Notes: generated from the sequence alone by a model not told the origin. Counted from the first letter of the stretch, positions 1 to 11,630 are shown. The stretch: DNA of 64,000 nucleotides from Rugalucina vietnamica (GCA_964017185.1 OZ024880.1:44963071-45027070), one strand, 5' to 3'. Program-made: numbers and translations.

Positions 1-1
1 C

Positions 2-313
2 GAAGGCAAGAGAGCATGCTCAGTCGTGAAAACCGCCCTCTACAAAGCCATGGATGAGTTTGGTGAGATGGTCCAGATTGCTCCGTATATGGGTGATGGG
101 AAACATGCGAAACGACAGAGCATAGTGGAGACGTACTGCGCTGAAGATCACAACAGCTGCCATGGTGTCAACCCCCTGTTCTTCGAGTCGACATGCGCAA
201 CCATTCGTCACATGGTACATGCTAGGGTCATCAAAGCTGGGAAACTTGGCTGGGGATCTGTCTATGTACGAGTGGCTTGCAACTGCGTTGTTATGAAAAA
301 GAGGCACCACTAA
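2..313 (+). CDS. Neurotrophin/NGF-like cystine-knot protein, C-terminal end (left copy, partial)
   Basis: The frame is open from the window edge to the TAA at 311-313 and gives about 103 residues, so the N-terminal part lies outside. It holds six cysteines in neurotrophin order: RACSV, then ETYC, SCHG, STC and ACNC. The spacings (41, 7, 12, 28, 2) are close to those of NGF (43, 10, 12, 28, 2, from family knowledge), and ETxC, CxG and the Gly-Trp before the last two cysteines are kept. Neurotrophins are secreted dimeric ligands of Trk/p75-type receptors; this role is inferred from the family. It differs from the right copy (60081-60806) at 9 of about 312 bases, giving five residue changes (E/D, T/N, H/R, A/D, R/G). 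The GTG at 26 is an internal codon, not a start. Whether this copy is expressed or complete cannot be seen. Confidence 0.8.
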   Translation, partial: EGKRACSVVKTALYKAMDEFGEMVQIAPYMGDGKHAKRQSIVETYCAEDHNSCHGVNPLFFESTCATIRHMVHARVIKAGKLGWGSVYVRVACNCVVMKKRHH

Positions 314-797
314 GACATGCTTTAAGATACTTGTAACAACGGGCTAGACGTTGAACTGAGACAGACAATTTGGTAGTAGATTCTTAATTTTTAACAAAAT
401 AGGGGCATACATTTTAAGGCACTTGGGAACATGGTCCAAATTTTATCAAAGCATTTAGGGCAAGTCTTTGTCTTACATGTAAATGTGTCGAATTGCCTGA
501 CATATATATAGTCGAGGACATTTTGTAGGACTATAAAGCCTTGATGAAACTTGGCTTTGGATCGAAAGGGTTTATCATCCTTAATATTCTGACCTATTAT
601 GGGTCTGACGTGTCATTTAAACATCTTATTCATTATATATAACATTACAATAATGTATTAAAGTAGATCAACCGAAAAATGCAATACACAAAATATCATC
701 TTAGTTTTTGGAAGTGCCTACTATGAACTAAGCAGGGGTTTAATTTTATCAATGCATGGGTCTTCTAATTGTACTTTTCAGTCCAGTCTCTTTCATT
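314..797 (+). other. 3' flank of left neurotrophin copy, homologous to the right arm
   Basis: The first 90 bases after the stop match the 3' flank of the right copy closely, apart from a 14-base insertion. Homology then continues, weaker and with indels, to the shared M1 element. For example GGTCCAAATTTTATCAAA here corresponds to GGACCAAATATCACCAAA on the other arm. No other gene is seen. Confidence 0.6.
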
Positions 798-1033
798 TGA
801 GCCGCCTTGTGGGAAAACCAACAATGTGGTTTCCAAACAGGTCTGACACAAACCGGCCTGTACAGCTACAGAAGCAGACTTGACGCTTGAAATTTTGGAG
901 TTAAGTAGAGGAGGAATTGTACTATCCGAGTAGCGAAACCAAATGCGCTGATCAGCTTCGCTGTTACCGCGAAGCTGATCTGCGCCTTTGTTTTTGCCTA
1001 TGCAGATTGTTTGTTTTCTCATAGGGCGGCTCA
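798..1033 (+). mobile_element. M1 MITE, full-length copy (shared by both arms)
   Basis: A 236-bp element begins TGAGCCGCC and ends GGCGGCTCA (terminal inverted repeats) and is flanked by TT on both sides. In the middle it carries a palindrome of the type GATCAGCTTCGC...GCGAAGCTGATC. The same element in the same relative orientation sits at the matching place in the right arm (59424-59647), so it was present before the duplication. Confidence 0.8.
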
Positions 1034-1147
1034 TTTGTCTTAATTCAAACTGGAATGTATGCAAATATGTTATCCTATTGATATAAAGTCATTATAATTA
1101 TTATTTGTTATAATGGATGTTACAATAGCCCATTTTGTTTAAAAACG

Positions 1148-1198
<51 letters not shown>

Positions 1199-1200
1199 CA

Positions 1201-1295
<95 letters not shown>
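1148..1295. repeat. Compound microsatellite (GATT)n(CA)n(GA)n
   Basis: About 12 GATT repeats are followed by 10 CA and about 38 GA dinucleotides. The right arm has a (CAAT)n tract at the matching distance from its neurotrophin stop codon, on the complementary strand. Confidence 0.95.
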
Positions 1296-1298
<3 letters not shown>

Positions 1299-1429
1299 GA
1301 TTTCTTGACCATGCCGGCTGAAATTGTTAACAAATATTAATTCGTTTATCGACTGATTCAAACTGCCATTTAAGATAATCTGACTCTTGAAAAATGTCTG
1401 TCGAAAGTGGAAACCCCTACACTAACATT

Positions 1430-2150
1430 TACAAAAAAGGTCAATGATAATACACACACCAACTTTCAAGTCCTGTCTTCAATTCTGTGATCTAAGTGAA
1501 TTTTTTTTTCAAACTGAAAGAGACGAGGTTAAAATTGGCAATCATATTCTATCTTAGTTTGTTTCAATCTTGGTACCTATGGTTAACTTCAATGATATAA
1601 GCTGACTATACACACCTTTATCCAAACATTATCAGTTCGTAAACAACTATTACATTGCTTATTATTTGAATGCTGAATGACAGTGAATAAAAGATTATTT
1701 GTCAAAAACTTTTTGATTACTCTTTTAGTGTTGTATGAGTTTCAAGTCTCGTCTTCAATTTACAAATCAAGTTGCACATTTTTTTAAGTTAAAGGTTAAA
1801 GAAGAAAAACGAAAAAGAAGAAAAAAAAAACGATAAGGCATAGTATGACATTTATATCCTTATTATGCAGTTACTGCGAAGCTGATCTGCGCCTTTGTTT
1901 TCGCCTATGTAGACTGTTGGTTTTCCCGTGCAGCGGCTCAAGAAATATTTGTTTTTCATATTTATCAGGAACTGCACCAAAAGTTGAGTTTTATAAAATT
2001 GCAAGCTGCCTGTGCACACATTTATCCAAACATTATCAATTTGTAATGAACTATTGCATTAATTCTTGTTTGAATATTATGATGAAAGAAAGAATAAATG
2101 ATCTTTCGTTGTTCGAGTATTGTTTTAGTATTGTATGAGTTGCCCAATAC
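1430..2150. repeat. Direct repeat pair with an M1 fragment between (left arm)
   Basis: Two related segments (about 1590-1790 and 1990-2150) share TTTATCCAAACATTATCA, then TTTTAGT.TTGTATGAGTT. Both have inverted counterparts at 58335-58480 and 58690-58865, which define the outer part of the large inverted duplication. Between them, 1867-1940 is a truncated M1 copy holding the right half of the element and ending AGCGGCTCA. No gene is seen. Confidence 0.7.
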
Positions 2151-2173
2151 AGTAGAAATGACATGAACCACAA

Positions 2174-2745
2174 CACCCTGTATACCGTTGATGCAGCTGA
2201 ATTTGTTACGGCACAGATTGATGCAACATTTCACGAAGGTAGGGTGGAATGGAGAGCGGTACGTTGACGATCATGTCAGTTTTATAGGCATAAATGCGAG
2301 GATGTCTGGGGCGTGACTTTGTGGGAAAACAAAGTAAGGATGCCTTCAGTTTTTGCCATAAGTAGTTTGTAACAAAAGCTTACATTGTGTCAGAAATTAT
2401 AAATGTCATTGGAGGAATATGTCACCAGAAACACGAAACTTGATTACGTTTGCTAATTATTCGAATCCTTCATCATCGTTTGTAAATATCAAAGTTTCGG
2501 TATATACCGGAATCATCCCTTGTTTCATACCACCAAAAGACAGTCCTGAACTCAAGCAAACTTTTGCACAATATGGTGTTAACACACCTAGGTTGGATCG
2601 TTTGGGAAGCAACGTACGTCAAAGCGTTCATTGCCTGGATGCAACGTACGTCTAATGTGTTCTTTTTAAAAAATGATGCTATATACGGCGGATCTTTGGG
2701 CCAAAAATGATATTTCTTACGGCTGACACTTTTTCAGAATGGAAA
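2174..2745 (+). repeat. Left arm of a 0.57-kb inverted repeat
   Basis: This segment matches the reverse complement of 4083-4648 over its whole length. The best-conserved stretch includes CACAATATGGTGTTAACACA and GGTTGGATCGTTTGGGAAGC. The arms are separated by about 1.3 kb. No transposase or known domain is seen in any frame, so the element type is unknown. A non-autonomous fold-back transposon is the simplest reading. Confidence 0.75.
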
Positions 2746-2926
2746 ATCCTATGACCGTTAAAGCTTGAGTGAGTGGGGCTATGTGACTTTTGCATATTTT
2801 TCTGGCAGTGTTTCTTGTATACGTCTTCCACTAGCTTCCAAAACTTTTTGTTTCGTTTTGCAATGACCTCAAACGTCCCATCAACATTTTTAGTCATGTC
2901 GGACAGAGCCAACGCTTCCTAGTTGT

Positions 2927-3052
2927 TTATTGGCACTGTGGGGACTTATGTGTTTTTCTCAAGCAAACTACACGGTGAAGGTAGGTATCAAATCCAGTAC
3001 CTCTCGCTCTGGTGCCCTATCCTACCATTACGTCATCGCGCTCCCCACTCGA
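2927..3052 (-). mobile_element. tRNA-derived SINE-like fragment
   Basis: Read on the minus strand, an A-box-like TAATGGTAGGATAGGG is followed about 30 bases later by a B-box-like GGATTTGATACC. The following sequence resembles the copy at 34290-34450, including the TTGCTCAAG motif, here altered to TTTCTCAAG. The copy is degenerate. Confidence 0.5.
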
Positions 3053-3130
3053 CAAATGTGACGTATGTGTTGTGTGCAATGATACGTGTGGCACTGTCGG
3101 TATCAGCATCTGGACAACTGGGCGTTTAAT

Positions 3131-3173
3131 GCGTGCGCGTGCGCGCGCGCGTGTGTGTGTGTGTGTGTGTGCT
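3131..3173. repeat. (GC/GT)n microsatellite
   Basis: GCGTGCGCG repeats grade into about 11 GT dinucleotides. They lie inside the spacer of the 2174/4648 inverted repeat. Confidence 0.9.
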
Positions 3174-4082
3174 CTCGTTTGTCAAAACTGTCTGTTTCCA
3201 TGCAATAGGGTTGTGTATCTTAGTGTTGTTTCGTGTTTAATTCTAATAGGCTAAATCTTGCTGAAAAATACACTTGTTCTAAATTTTGAACCAGACCCTC
3301 TGGTGCAAGGAGCGGGAGTGTCAGTAAGGGTCCCATGCACAGATTCAGAAATATTTTTCACTCGGTATTCACTAAATTTTCTCGTTGCGCATTTTCTTGA
3401 TAGCACATGTAAAAATGTACGTCTGAAATAGGTTTGCATATTTTGTTCTTGCTCACAGTGAACTAGCGCACTATGTTAAGACTACAGAAGGTCCCTCCAG
3501 GTGGACTCCCTGCACCTGAAAGTAATGGGTTGACTCCCCCGGCCATTGCTTACCCCATCCCACTAAAAAGTATTTGCACATGCTCAAAACTCCCCATCCC
3601 CACCTTTTAAGTGCTTGCTCTGTAACTCCCCACAAATTATCACGAATGCACTATCTAGCTCATGAACTAGCCATTAGCCCCCCACCCCCATTTCTCCAAA
3701 TGCCTGGTAGGGATTTAACTATGTTTGTTGCAGTATTGCTACCTATAGCATAGATCATCTTTTCTGAAACGGGAGGAGAGTAACAAACTACTGTATGCAG
3801 GACCATTAGCATCAGTCATATTCCAGAAAAGATTTCCAGATCAAAAGCAAGGTGAAAAAACATTCACATTGTGCAATAAATCGCCCATATAAACAACGAG
3901 CAAGAATATCGGGAGCTAAGTACTTGCTGCATTATGAAGAACATGTATAGGGTTGTAAATACACTTTTCAACATAATTGCATACACATGTAGATTGATTA
4001 ATAAAATCATATATTTTATTTAAATTGATACTAAAGCTGTCAATTCACAGCACAAATGTTAAAAATTAAACATCATTTTCAT
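3174..4082. other. Gene-less stretch
   Basis: No convincing coding region is present. 3480-3720 is rich in CTCCCC/CCATCCC low-complexity sequence. The rest is unrecognised. Confidence 0.6.
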
Positions 4083-4648
4083 TCTGCGAAAGTGTCAGCC
4101 GTAAGAAAAATCATTTTTGGCCTAAAGATCCGCCGTAGTTAGCATCATTTTTCAAAAACACCTCTTGTACGTAGGTAGTATCCAGGCAATGAACTCATTG
4201 ACGTACGTTGCTTCCCAAACGATCCAACCTAGGTGTGTTAACACCATATTGTGCAAAAGTCGGCTGGAATACATGATTGTTGTTTGGTGGTATGAAACAA
4301 GGAATGATTCCGGTTTATATTGAAACTTTGAAAATGACAAACGATGATGAAGGATTTGGGCAATTAGCAAACATAATCGATTTTCGTGTATCTGGTGGCA
4401 TATTTGTTCAATGAAATTTATAATTTCTGACACAAGGTAAGGTTTTTTAAACAAACTATTTACGGCTAAAACTGAAGGTATCCTTACTTTGTTTTCCCAC
4501 AAAGGCGCGGCCCAGACATCCTAACATTAATGCCTGTAAAATTGAATTAATGGTCAACTTACCGTTCTCCATTTCCACCTACCTTCGTGAAATGTTGCAT
4601 CAATCTGTGCCGTAACAAATTTGGTTGCATCAACGGTATACAGGGTGC
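4083..4648 (-). repeat. Right arm of a 0.57-kb inverted repeat
   Basis: This is the inverted counterpart of 2174-2745. A 116-residue open frame on the minus strand (4152-4502) resembles no family I know. The matching frame in the left arm is interrupted, so I do not call it a gene. Confidence 0.75.
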
Positions 4649-4909
4649 ACAATATACATTGACAGATAACTAAACGCTTGAAGCTGTAAATTTAGGAGGA
4701 AGAAGGATTTGTACTGTGCCTATATAAAACGAAGACAATGATCAGATTTGAGGAAAATCATTGTATATCCCTTTTTTTCTCCATCGCAAAACGCGTCTAT
4801 TCTAGAGATGAAAACCAGGTGAGCAATGCTCACAATACAGTGCATTCGGAAACAATGCGCTGTCCAAAAACCCCAGCTAGGAAACAACTAAAATTATTTA
4901 TATAATAAA

Positions 4910-5052
4910 ACAATTGTTGACTATTAAGTCATTGAATATGATGTGATATCCAACAGAGACTACCAATATTGACCTCAGCTTCGCCTCGGTCAATATTGGT
5001 AATCTCTGTTGGATATCACATCATATTCAATGACTCAATAGTCAATAATTGT
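4910..5052. mobile_element. Palindromic MITE, 143 bp
   Basis: Two arms of about 65 bases are complementary almost throughout, including GATGTGATATCCAACAGAGA and its complement. They are separated by a loop of about 12 bases around 4977-4986. The terminal motif is ACAATTGTTGACTATTAAGT. This is typical of a fold-back MITE and too long for a transcription terminator. Confidence 0.8.
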
Positions 5053-5136
5053 ATAATATCGCCACTGACACAAAGAGGACATTTAAATATAAACCAAACG
5101 AATAAATATTTCTCCAAAGATGATCACTTAGTTACC

Positions 5137-5352
5137 TTGGCCCAGTTGTTCAAAACTTCGTTAGCTTAAACGCTGTCGTTAACCCCTCAATTTGTTCAAT
5201 AAATGTTGACTTCAAAAGCAAATACACTGTTATTTTTTGTTGAAAAAAATGTGACAAAAGACTCATCAAAAATAACAATGTATTTGAAGTATTGCCTTTT
5301 AAAATTTTAACGAGTCGTTAACAAACGATGTCGTTAATTTTGAACAATTGGT
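5137..5352. mobile_element. Short TIR element (GGCCCAGTTGTTCAAAA ends)
   Basis: The left end reads GGCCCAGTTGTTCAAAA and the reverse complement of the right end reads GGACCAATTGTTCAAAA, followed on both sides by a GTTAAC-rich segment. The 216-bp element has no coding capacity. Confidence 0.65.
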
Positions 5353-5667
5353 CCCTGAACTACATATATAAAGATGCAGATGTGGGCACAAACAGCACGA
5401 AAATGACACAAAACATAAAACAAATAGAATCACAACAGTCTTGTCGCCTTGTAACGGTCATCAGTAGACAATTTCTGAGTTTTTTTTTTTTTTTCAAATC
5501 GTTTTAAGGTATTAGGGTCGTAATAGCTATGATTTCAAAAGTGTTCTTTTATGCTATTTTGTTAATCTACATCTTATTTTGCACAGAATTACAGATTTTA
5601 AGAAGATCGGATAATAACTCTGAAGTGGCACCTTTTGCTTCCCATAGAATTATATTGATTTCATTTA
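5353..5667. other. Unassigned stretch
   Basis: AT-rich sequence with a T-run at 5479-5495. I see no gene or recognisable repeat. Confidence 0.5.
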
Positions 5668-6032
5668 GTGAGGGTCGAGATGTAAGAAATATTGCTCCCG
5701 TGCGATTTTTGTGCTAAAATTGATATTTTTGCTTTAAATGATTGTTAATGGGTTATATTGTTGAAAAATTATGGGGTTCAATTTTTTCGACCCCTTGACT
5801 CAATTTTGTGGACTTTTTTCTTAAGACCACGCCCATTTTATGACTTTTCTACTCTGCAGACAATAATAAAGCTGTTTCTGAATGAAAACTTTACTTTTGT
5901 GTGGTATGTTGCATCGAATGTATCATTTTGTGCCTAATGTAATGCCAGAGAACCAATTTATTACAATCATTGTTTATATTTTCTTCATTTTCTTCTAATT
6001 GAACGTGGATGGGGTAATTTAATGGGGGAAAT
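5668..6032 (+). repeat. Outer inverted-repeat arm flanking the IR/DR element (left)
   Basis: It matches the reverse complement of 9006-9374. Landmarks are GTGAGGGTCGAGATGTA, GGGGTTCAATTTTTTCGAC, GACCACGCCCATTTT and GGGGTAATTTAATGGGGGAA. The arms end about 130-140 bases outside the Tc1/mariner-type termini on both sides, so the structure is nearly symmetrical. Confidence 0.75.
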
Positions 6033-6161
6033 TCAATGGAATGATTCGTTTTGTTCGCTTACATATACTGGCAGAGTAAAAACCGACATAGAATCAGATG
6101 AACAAATATAAAAAAGTTGCACGTGTTTTTATTTAAGAAGAAACCTACTATTTCATTTTTA

Positions 6162-8869
6162 TACGAGGGACATTCAATAAGTAGTGCGAACTCACGTGCA
6201 TTTTTCCACTGACATGTCGGAGAATATTCTTATATCTTGATTTACAAAGCTATAAATAAATGTTTAATAGTAAAGCAGGCGTGTTTGGGCAGTGCTATAG
6301 TAGCTGTACTTCTACAGATAATGCACGAGGGTCGTTAAATAAGTAATGCAAATGCATATGAAGTAAAGTGAAACAGACCGAAACAGAACAAGCGCTCAAC
6401 CGTTGAAAACGCCATCCTAAGTCCAGTTGCTTTAAGTATTAAGTTACTTGTCCATCATCACGGTCAATGTTAAACGAATAAATCACAATTTAAGGTCTTG
6501 GAGAAGCACATATTAACAGGCATAGATCTAAATTACCTGAATGGACTTCGGGAATGGACATTTCGTACATGTTTATGTGTCCTGGGGGTACTTTTCGTTT
6601 CTTTTTGAAAGACAATGTGATATCGGTTATCACCAAAACGTATTCAGCCCGAGAATAAGTGGTTAAACCTAAATTCCTTGCTGTAGCAGAAACCTTGGTG
6701 ATCTCTTTATATTACGAACCATGAATAAAATATAAAGGTTTGACCCTTTGGAAGCAGTAAAAACATCAAAGGGAGATAGTATATTGCGCAATTTCGGGTA
6801 ACACACCAGTAGCCCTTTTCAAACCGGCAACAAAAGCCAGACTATTATACTGCAGTTTCGAAAATTTACACGAGAAGTCTGAATAAAAGACATATTCCTT
6901 AACGGGATCGAATGGTGTAAACTTGCTTAGAAGCATGTTTCTAAACGTGAAACCTCTGAAATAATATAACAGAGTAATATCTCCCACCCAATATTGGTAC
7001 TATCGTAATCGCAGCAGACTACGTTTCGGTCAACTTCGGAGAACAATTTTCCAGTACCAGTAAGATATTCCGGTGTTGAATTCTGACTGGTCAGTAACAG
7101 CGTCCAAATAAAGGTGTTGTTTGAGAACAAAGTGGAAAACTTGATGACGACTATGCTTCTTAATCTCTTTATTTCAAAGTAATACGTTGATAAGTACAAA
7201 CTTGGCAATACAATGCAGAGAGAACGAGTTAGAATGAGTGGGAGAGGGTGCTAGAGAGGTCAATAATGTAGTTTGCTTTGTTTGATTCGATAGTTAGCGT
7301 CACATTTACAGCTATGGTCGTGCCTAGGGGTTGTTTGCGACTGAATGGGTATATTTAGATTGCCTTCCAGCGTCAGGGCTTTAAGAAATTGATGGGTCAC
7401 AAGTTGTCTCCCGCACAGAGCTGCTAAAATACCTGACCACATGAGCAATTTTTAACCGCTTAGAGGGTCTATATGCCAAGGTCCAATAAAATTGGTTATG
7501 TAATGATAATCGGTATTGAAGGGAAATGGTGTACCATTTCACCCAAATTTCGTGAAAACTGCGACAAAGACCACCGACGCCTGTCACGTGCCTTGACCCG
7601 GATTTGAAACTGGACCGCGGCGGTGACAAGTACGTTTGTTATCAAATACGCTATAGAAGCCCCGACATATTTCTGCCGGTAATATAGACATATCACTTTA
7701 ATGCAATAGTACAATTCAAATGTTTGTAATGAAGTGGATGAGACAACAAATTGTGCAAATTGTGTGACCAAAGAAACACATACAGGGTACTCCTCTTTGC
7801 ATCAGAACGACACTATTTATATGTTTTTGGAATATTTATTTTGTGTTATTTGTTTAAGTTTATGCTTAACGTTCAAAACCAATAGCCATAGTCATGTCGG
7901 GACGTTGCCCTTATTTTATGGGACTTTACTCAAAATGAGGATGTCATGACATCCAAAAAGTGCTTCAAATATAACCACCCAACTAAGCCACTTAGGCTTA
8001 TGTATGTATGATTCTACTTGAACCACTTTTCCTAGGCAGCTTAGACCAGTAAGCAGATAGTCAGTCATTACCGTAGAAGCTTTGTCTGGAGGCAAAGGCA
8101 GCCAATTTATTTCTTTCGGCCCAAATAGGCTGGCGCCCACATCCCACCAGACCACCCTTTGCATAGATATTTGTCCCGTCTATGACTTTTTGACTTTTTT
8201 TTTTTACTTTGTCAGATGCATATTATGGAAAGTACAAACTTTAAGAAACTATAAGATGTTTGCAGAGTTATTACCGATGTCGATGTAAGTGGCTATACCC
8301 TGCAATTCGTTGCTATTTATCACTTAGGGTTATTAATTATGGACGTCTTTGCTGCTTTCAGCGTACAAGATGACTCTAATGCGTAGACATTGCCTACTTT
8401 CGTTAACTGGTATGACGTTTAAATCATTGTCGGATGTTATTAACGATACTTTATTCAATAAAATGCATGGGGATTTCGGTTTATCCATTATTTGAAACTA
8501 TCATACAATTATTAAAATCACAACACTATCGCGTTTATATGGCACTATTCAATTCACCAGAAGTGTGTCATCTTACATTAATTAGCCAGTAAGATCGATT
8601 CTAGCACAGTTGTATTGTAATAATGTTATGTGTGCATTTTATGCATTACATGTACAGTGGAATGCGCGAAATTACATCTGTATCTATACTACTTTTTAAC
8701 GACCCTCGTGTATAATGTGTATAGGTACTGCGTAGACACCATCAAACATGCAATAGCTTTATCCTAACGAATTTAGCTTATTATATTCAGAAACAGAGTT
8801 TAAGGCATATAATCTTAACGTAAAAGAAATTGCTCGCCAATTCGCATTACTTATTGAATGGCCCTCGTA
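6162..8869. mobile_element. Tc1/mariner-type element with IR/DR ends, decayed interior
   Basis: The outer termini are TACGAGGG(A/C)CATTCAATAAG in inverted orientation (6162 and 8869), with TA at the edge on both sides. A second, related inverted pair, CACGAGGGTCGTTAAATAAG, lies inside (6324 and 8710), 162 and 159 bases from the outer ends. Termini duplicated at about 160-bp spacing are the IR/DR arrangement known from Tc1-like elements such as Sleeping Beauty. The 2.7-kb interior has only short open frames, and I recognise no DDE transposase, so the element is either long dead or non-autonomous. Confidence 0.65.
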
Positions 8870-9005
8870 TATAGTTAATTATAGGCACCGCAAAAATAAT
8901 ACCATGTTTACAACTGTTTATTACATAATATTCAACTGCTTAATGTGTTTTTGTTTTCTTTCAGTGTCATTATACGCCGGTGATTGAGTATGGTTAATTT
9001 TCATA

Positions 9006-9374
9006 CTTATTTCCCCCATTAAATTACCCCACCCACTATGTTTTAGAGATATATTGTGTTTACATCGCCAATACCTACCATAAAAATGTTTTTATTGTTA
9101 CATAGCCTACTAAAGGGGGTCTCAGATGCAAAATACAAGGTAAAAAGCTAGTTTTAGTAGCAGAAACAACACAAAAAATGGCAATAGTGTAGTTTATGCG
9201 CAAAAATGGGCGTGGTCTAGAAAAAGAGCCCACAGAATAGGCTCGAGGAGTCGGAAAAATTGAACCCCATCATTTTTCATAATAATAACACACAAACAAT
9301 CATTTAAAGCAAAGAAATCAATTTTAGCACGAAAATCGCACGGGAATACATTTCGACCCTCACTAATTGCCAAA
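9006..9374 (-). repeat. Outer inverted-repeat arm flanking the IR/DR element (right)
   Basis: Inverted counterpart of 5668-6032. It starts at the shared TTTCCCCCATTAAATTACCC and ends past the GACCCTCACTAA motif. Confidence 0.75.
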
Positions 9375-9554
9375 GGATAAATTTTCGAGAGAAAAATACA
9401 TGCTTATGCGTCTCATAGACTTATAATGTAAATAAGAGCTGTCGCAGGACAGCGCGCTCGTCTGCTTCTGACCTTTGTCAAACATAAGGCCAAACCCAAC
9501 TTGTAACCCAATGCATTATGCTCATACATCTCTTTGCCTTGATGCAATAAGGCA

Positions 9555-10835
9555 AAATCACTGAACCATGAAAGTTAACTATAACTACCTAAGATTTAAA
9601 GGCCTCACTAACATTGTGAAAGAAGTGTGTTCATATACAGACTGAGTGCCAAGATACAAGGCAAAATCACTGAACCGTGAAATAAGGTCACACTGACATA
9701 TAAGTACTTCAGGGTCAAATGTCTAGTCATACTTACTCATAATGTGAAAGACATATGATCATATACCCATTGAGTGTTGAGATATAAAGCAAAATCACTG
9801 AACCATGAAATCATGTCATAGTGACCTATAGGTATGTTTGGGTTAAAGGTCTGGCCATTCACAATCAGAAAGAAGTATGAAAAAATACCAACTGAGTGTC
9901 GAGATATAAGGCAACGTGACTGAACCATGAAATTAGGTCACAGTGGCCCAGGAATACTTTACGGTCAAAGGTCTTGTCCATACGCAAACATATCGTGAAA
10001 GAAGTATGTTCATATACAAATTGAGTGCCGAGATATAAGGAAAACTCACTGAACCGTGAAATTAGGTCATAATGGCCTAGGACTATTTTAGGGTCAAAGG
10101 TCTTGTCATACGCAAACGTAGTGAGAAAGAAGTTCGTTCATAAACCAATTGAGTGCCGAGATATAAGGCAAAATCACTGAACCACGAAATAAGGTCATAG
10201 TGACTTATAAGTATGTTTGGGTTAAAGGTCTGTTGATACTGTTTCATAATCTGAAAGAAGTAAGTAAAAATACCAACTGGGTGTCTAGATATAAGGCAAA
10301 ATCACTGAACCATGAAATTAGGACACAGTGACTTAGGAATACTTCAGGGTCAAAGGTCTTGTCATATGCAAACATATCGTGAAAACAGTATGTTCATATA
10401 CCAATTGAGTGCCGAGATATAAGGTAAAATCACTGAACCGTGAAATTAGGTCATAATGACCTAGGACTACTTTAGGGTCAAAGGTCTTGTCATACTCGAA
10501 CATAGTGTGAAGGAAGTTTGTTCATAAACCAATGGAGTGTTGAGATATAAGAAAAATCTCTGAAGCGTGAAATTAGGTCACAGTGACCTAAAAGTATATT
10601 GGGGTCAAAGGTCTGGTCATACTCACTCATAATCTGAAAAAGTATAAAAATACACTAATTGTGTGTCAAGCTATAAGGCAAAATCAATGAATCGAGAAAT
10701 TAGGTCACAGTGACCTATAAGTATACTGGGGTCAAAGGCCTGGTCATACTCACTCATAATCTGAAATAAGTAAGAAAATATATGAATTGAGTGTCAAGAT
10801 ATAAGGCAAAATCACTGAACCATGGAAAGTGGGTC
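9555..10835. repeat. 127-bp tandem repeat, 11 units
   Basis: The marker ATCACTGAACC(A/G)TGAAAT recurs at about 9561, 9668, 9795, 9918, 10038, 10172, 10301, 10429, 10556, 10683 and 10811. Spacing is 120-134 bp apart from a shortened first unit. Most units contain GGTCA(C/T)A(G/A)TG(A/G)CCT followed by GGGTCAAAGGTCT. The last unit diverges after ATCACTGAACCATGGAAAG. Confidence 0.95.
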
Positions 10836-10947
10836 AACCAATCCTTACCGTCATGACACACAAGTCAGTGTCGCGAAGTCAAAAGATGATTGACCAACCA
10901 TCTTCCTAAGTTGTTTCTATAAAGAAATAAAAAGGAAAAAAAATCAA

Positions 10948-11630
10948 GGAGTTCTAGATTTTGACCTCAAGCCCCACCCCCTGACTCTAACCCAGAGGTC
11001 CGCTGTCATGGAACCTAAAATGTATGAAGTATGAACGCTTTATGATAAGCTGTTGTCAAGATATGGACTACTTGTAACAGTTACACAGCAGTAAATCTAT
11101 TTGTTTTACAGTGTTCTAGGTTTTAAACTCTAGCCCCACCCCCCAGGCATGGACCCAGAGATCTGATGCCATGAAATGAAACTCCTACAGGGTACCTATG
11201 GTCCGAGACTGAAAGCCCCTGATAAAAGGTTTTTAAGATATAGACTTCTAGAATACTGTGTCACAGAAAAGCCATTATTATTAATAGTGATCTAGATTTT
11301 AACCCTCTAGCCCCACCCCCTGGGCATGGGCCCAGAAATCCAATGCCATTGAATGAAAGCCGACCCTACAGGGTGTCAAGGGCCCAAGTATCAATGCTTT
11401 CTGATGAATGGTTGTCAAGATATGGACTTCTAGAAAACTTTAACGCAAGAATGGCTATTTTAGAAGGTGTTCGAGATTTCAACCTCCAGCCCTACCCCTT
11501 GGCTTGGACCCAGGGACCTGATGCCATGGAATGAAAGCTAACCCTACAGGGTATCTATGGTCTAAGTATGAATGCTTACTGATGAGTGGTTGTCAAGATA
11601 TGGACTTCTAGAAAACTTTAACGCAAGTGT
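10948..11630. repeat. About 172-bp tandem repeat, 4 units
   Basis: The marker (T)AGCCCCACCCC (10973, 11138, 11308, and AGCCCTACCCC at 11487) recurs every 165-179 bp. It is followed by CCCAGA.ATC.GATGCCAT and GTTGTCAAGATATGGACTT. The sequence is unrelated to the 127-bp repeat. Confidence 0.9.

Noticed and set aside
1101..1361. Ser-Leu repeat open frames on the minus strand
   Set aside because: They are translation of the (GA)n/(CA)n/(GATT)n microsatellite.
9555..10835. CRISPR-like array
   Set aside because: The 127-bp units are contiguous and similar throughout, with no unique spacers. It is a eukaryotic minisatellite.
11400..11620. Hammerhead-ribozyme-like CTGATGA followed by GAAAAC in the roughly 172-bp repeat
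   Set aside because: No complementary stem II closes between CTGATGA and GAAA, and the third helix is absent. Penelope-like elements can carry hammerheads, but I found none in the family here.
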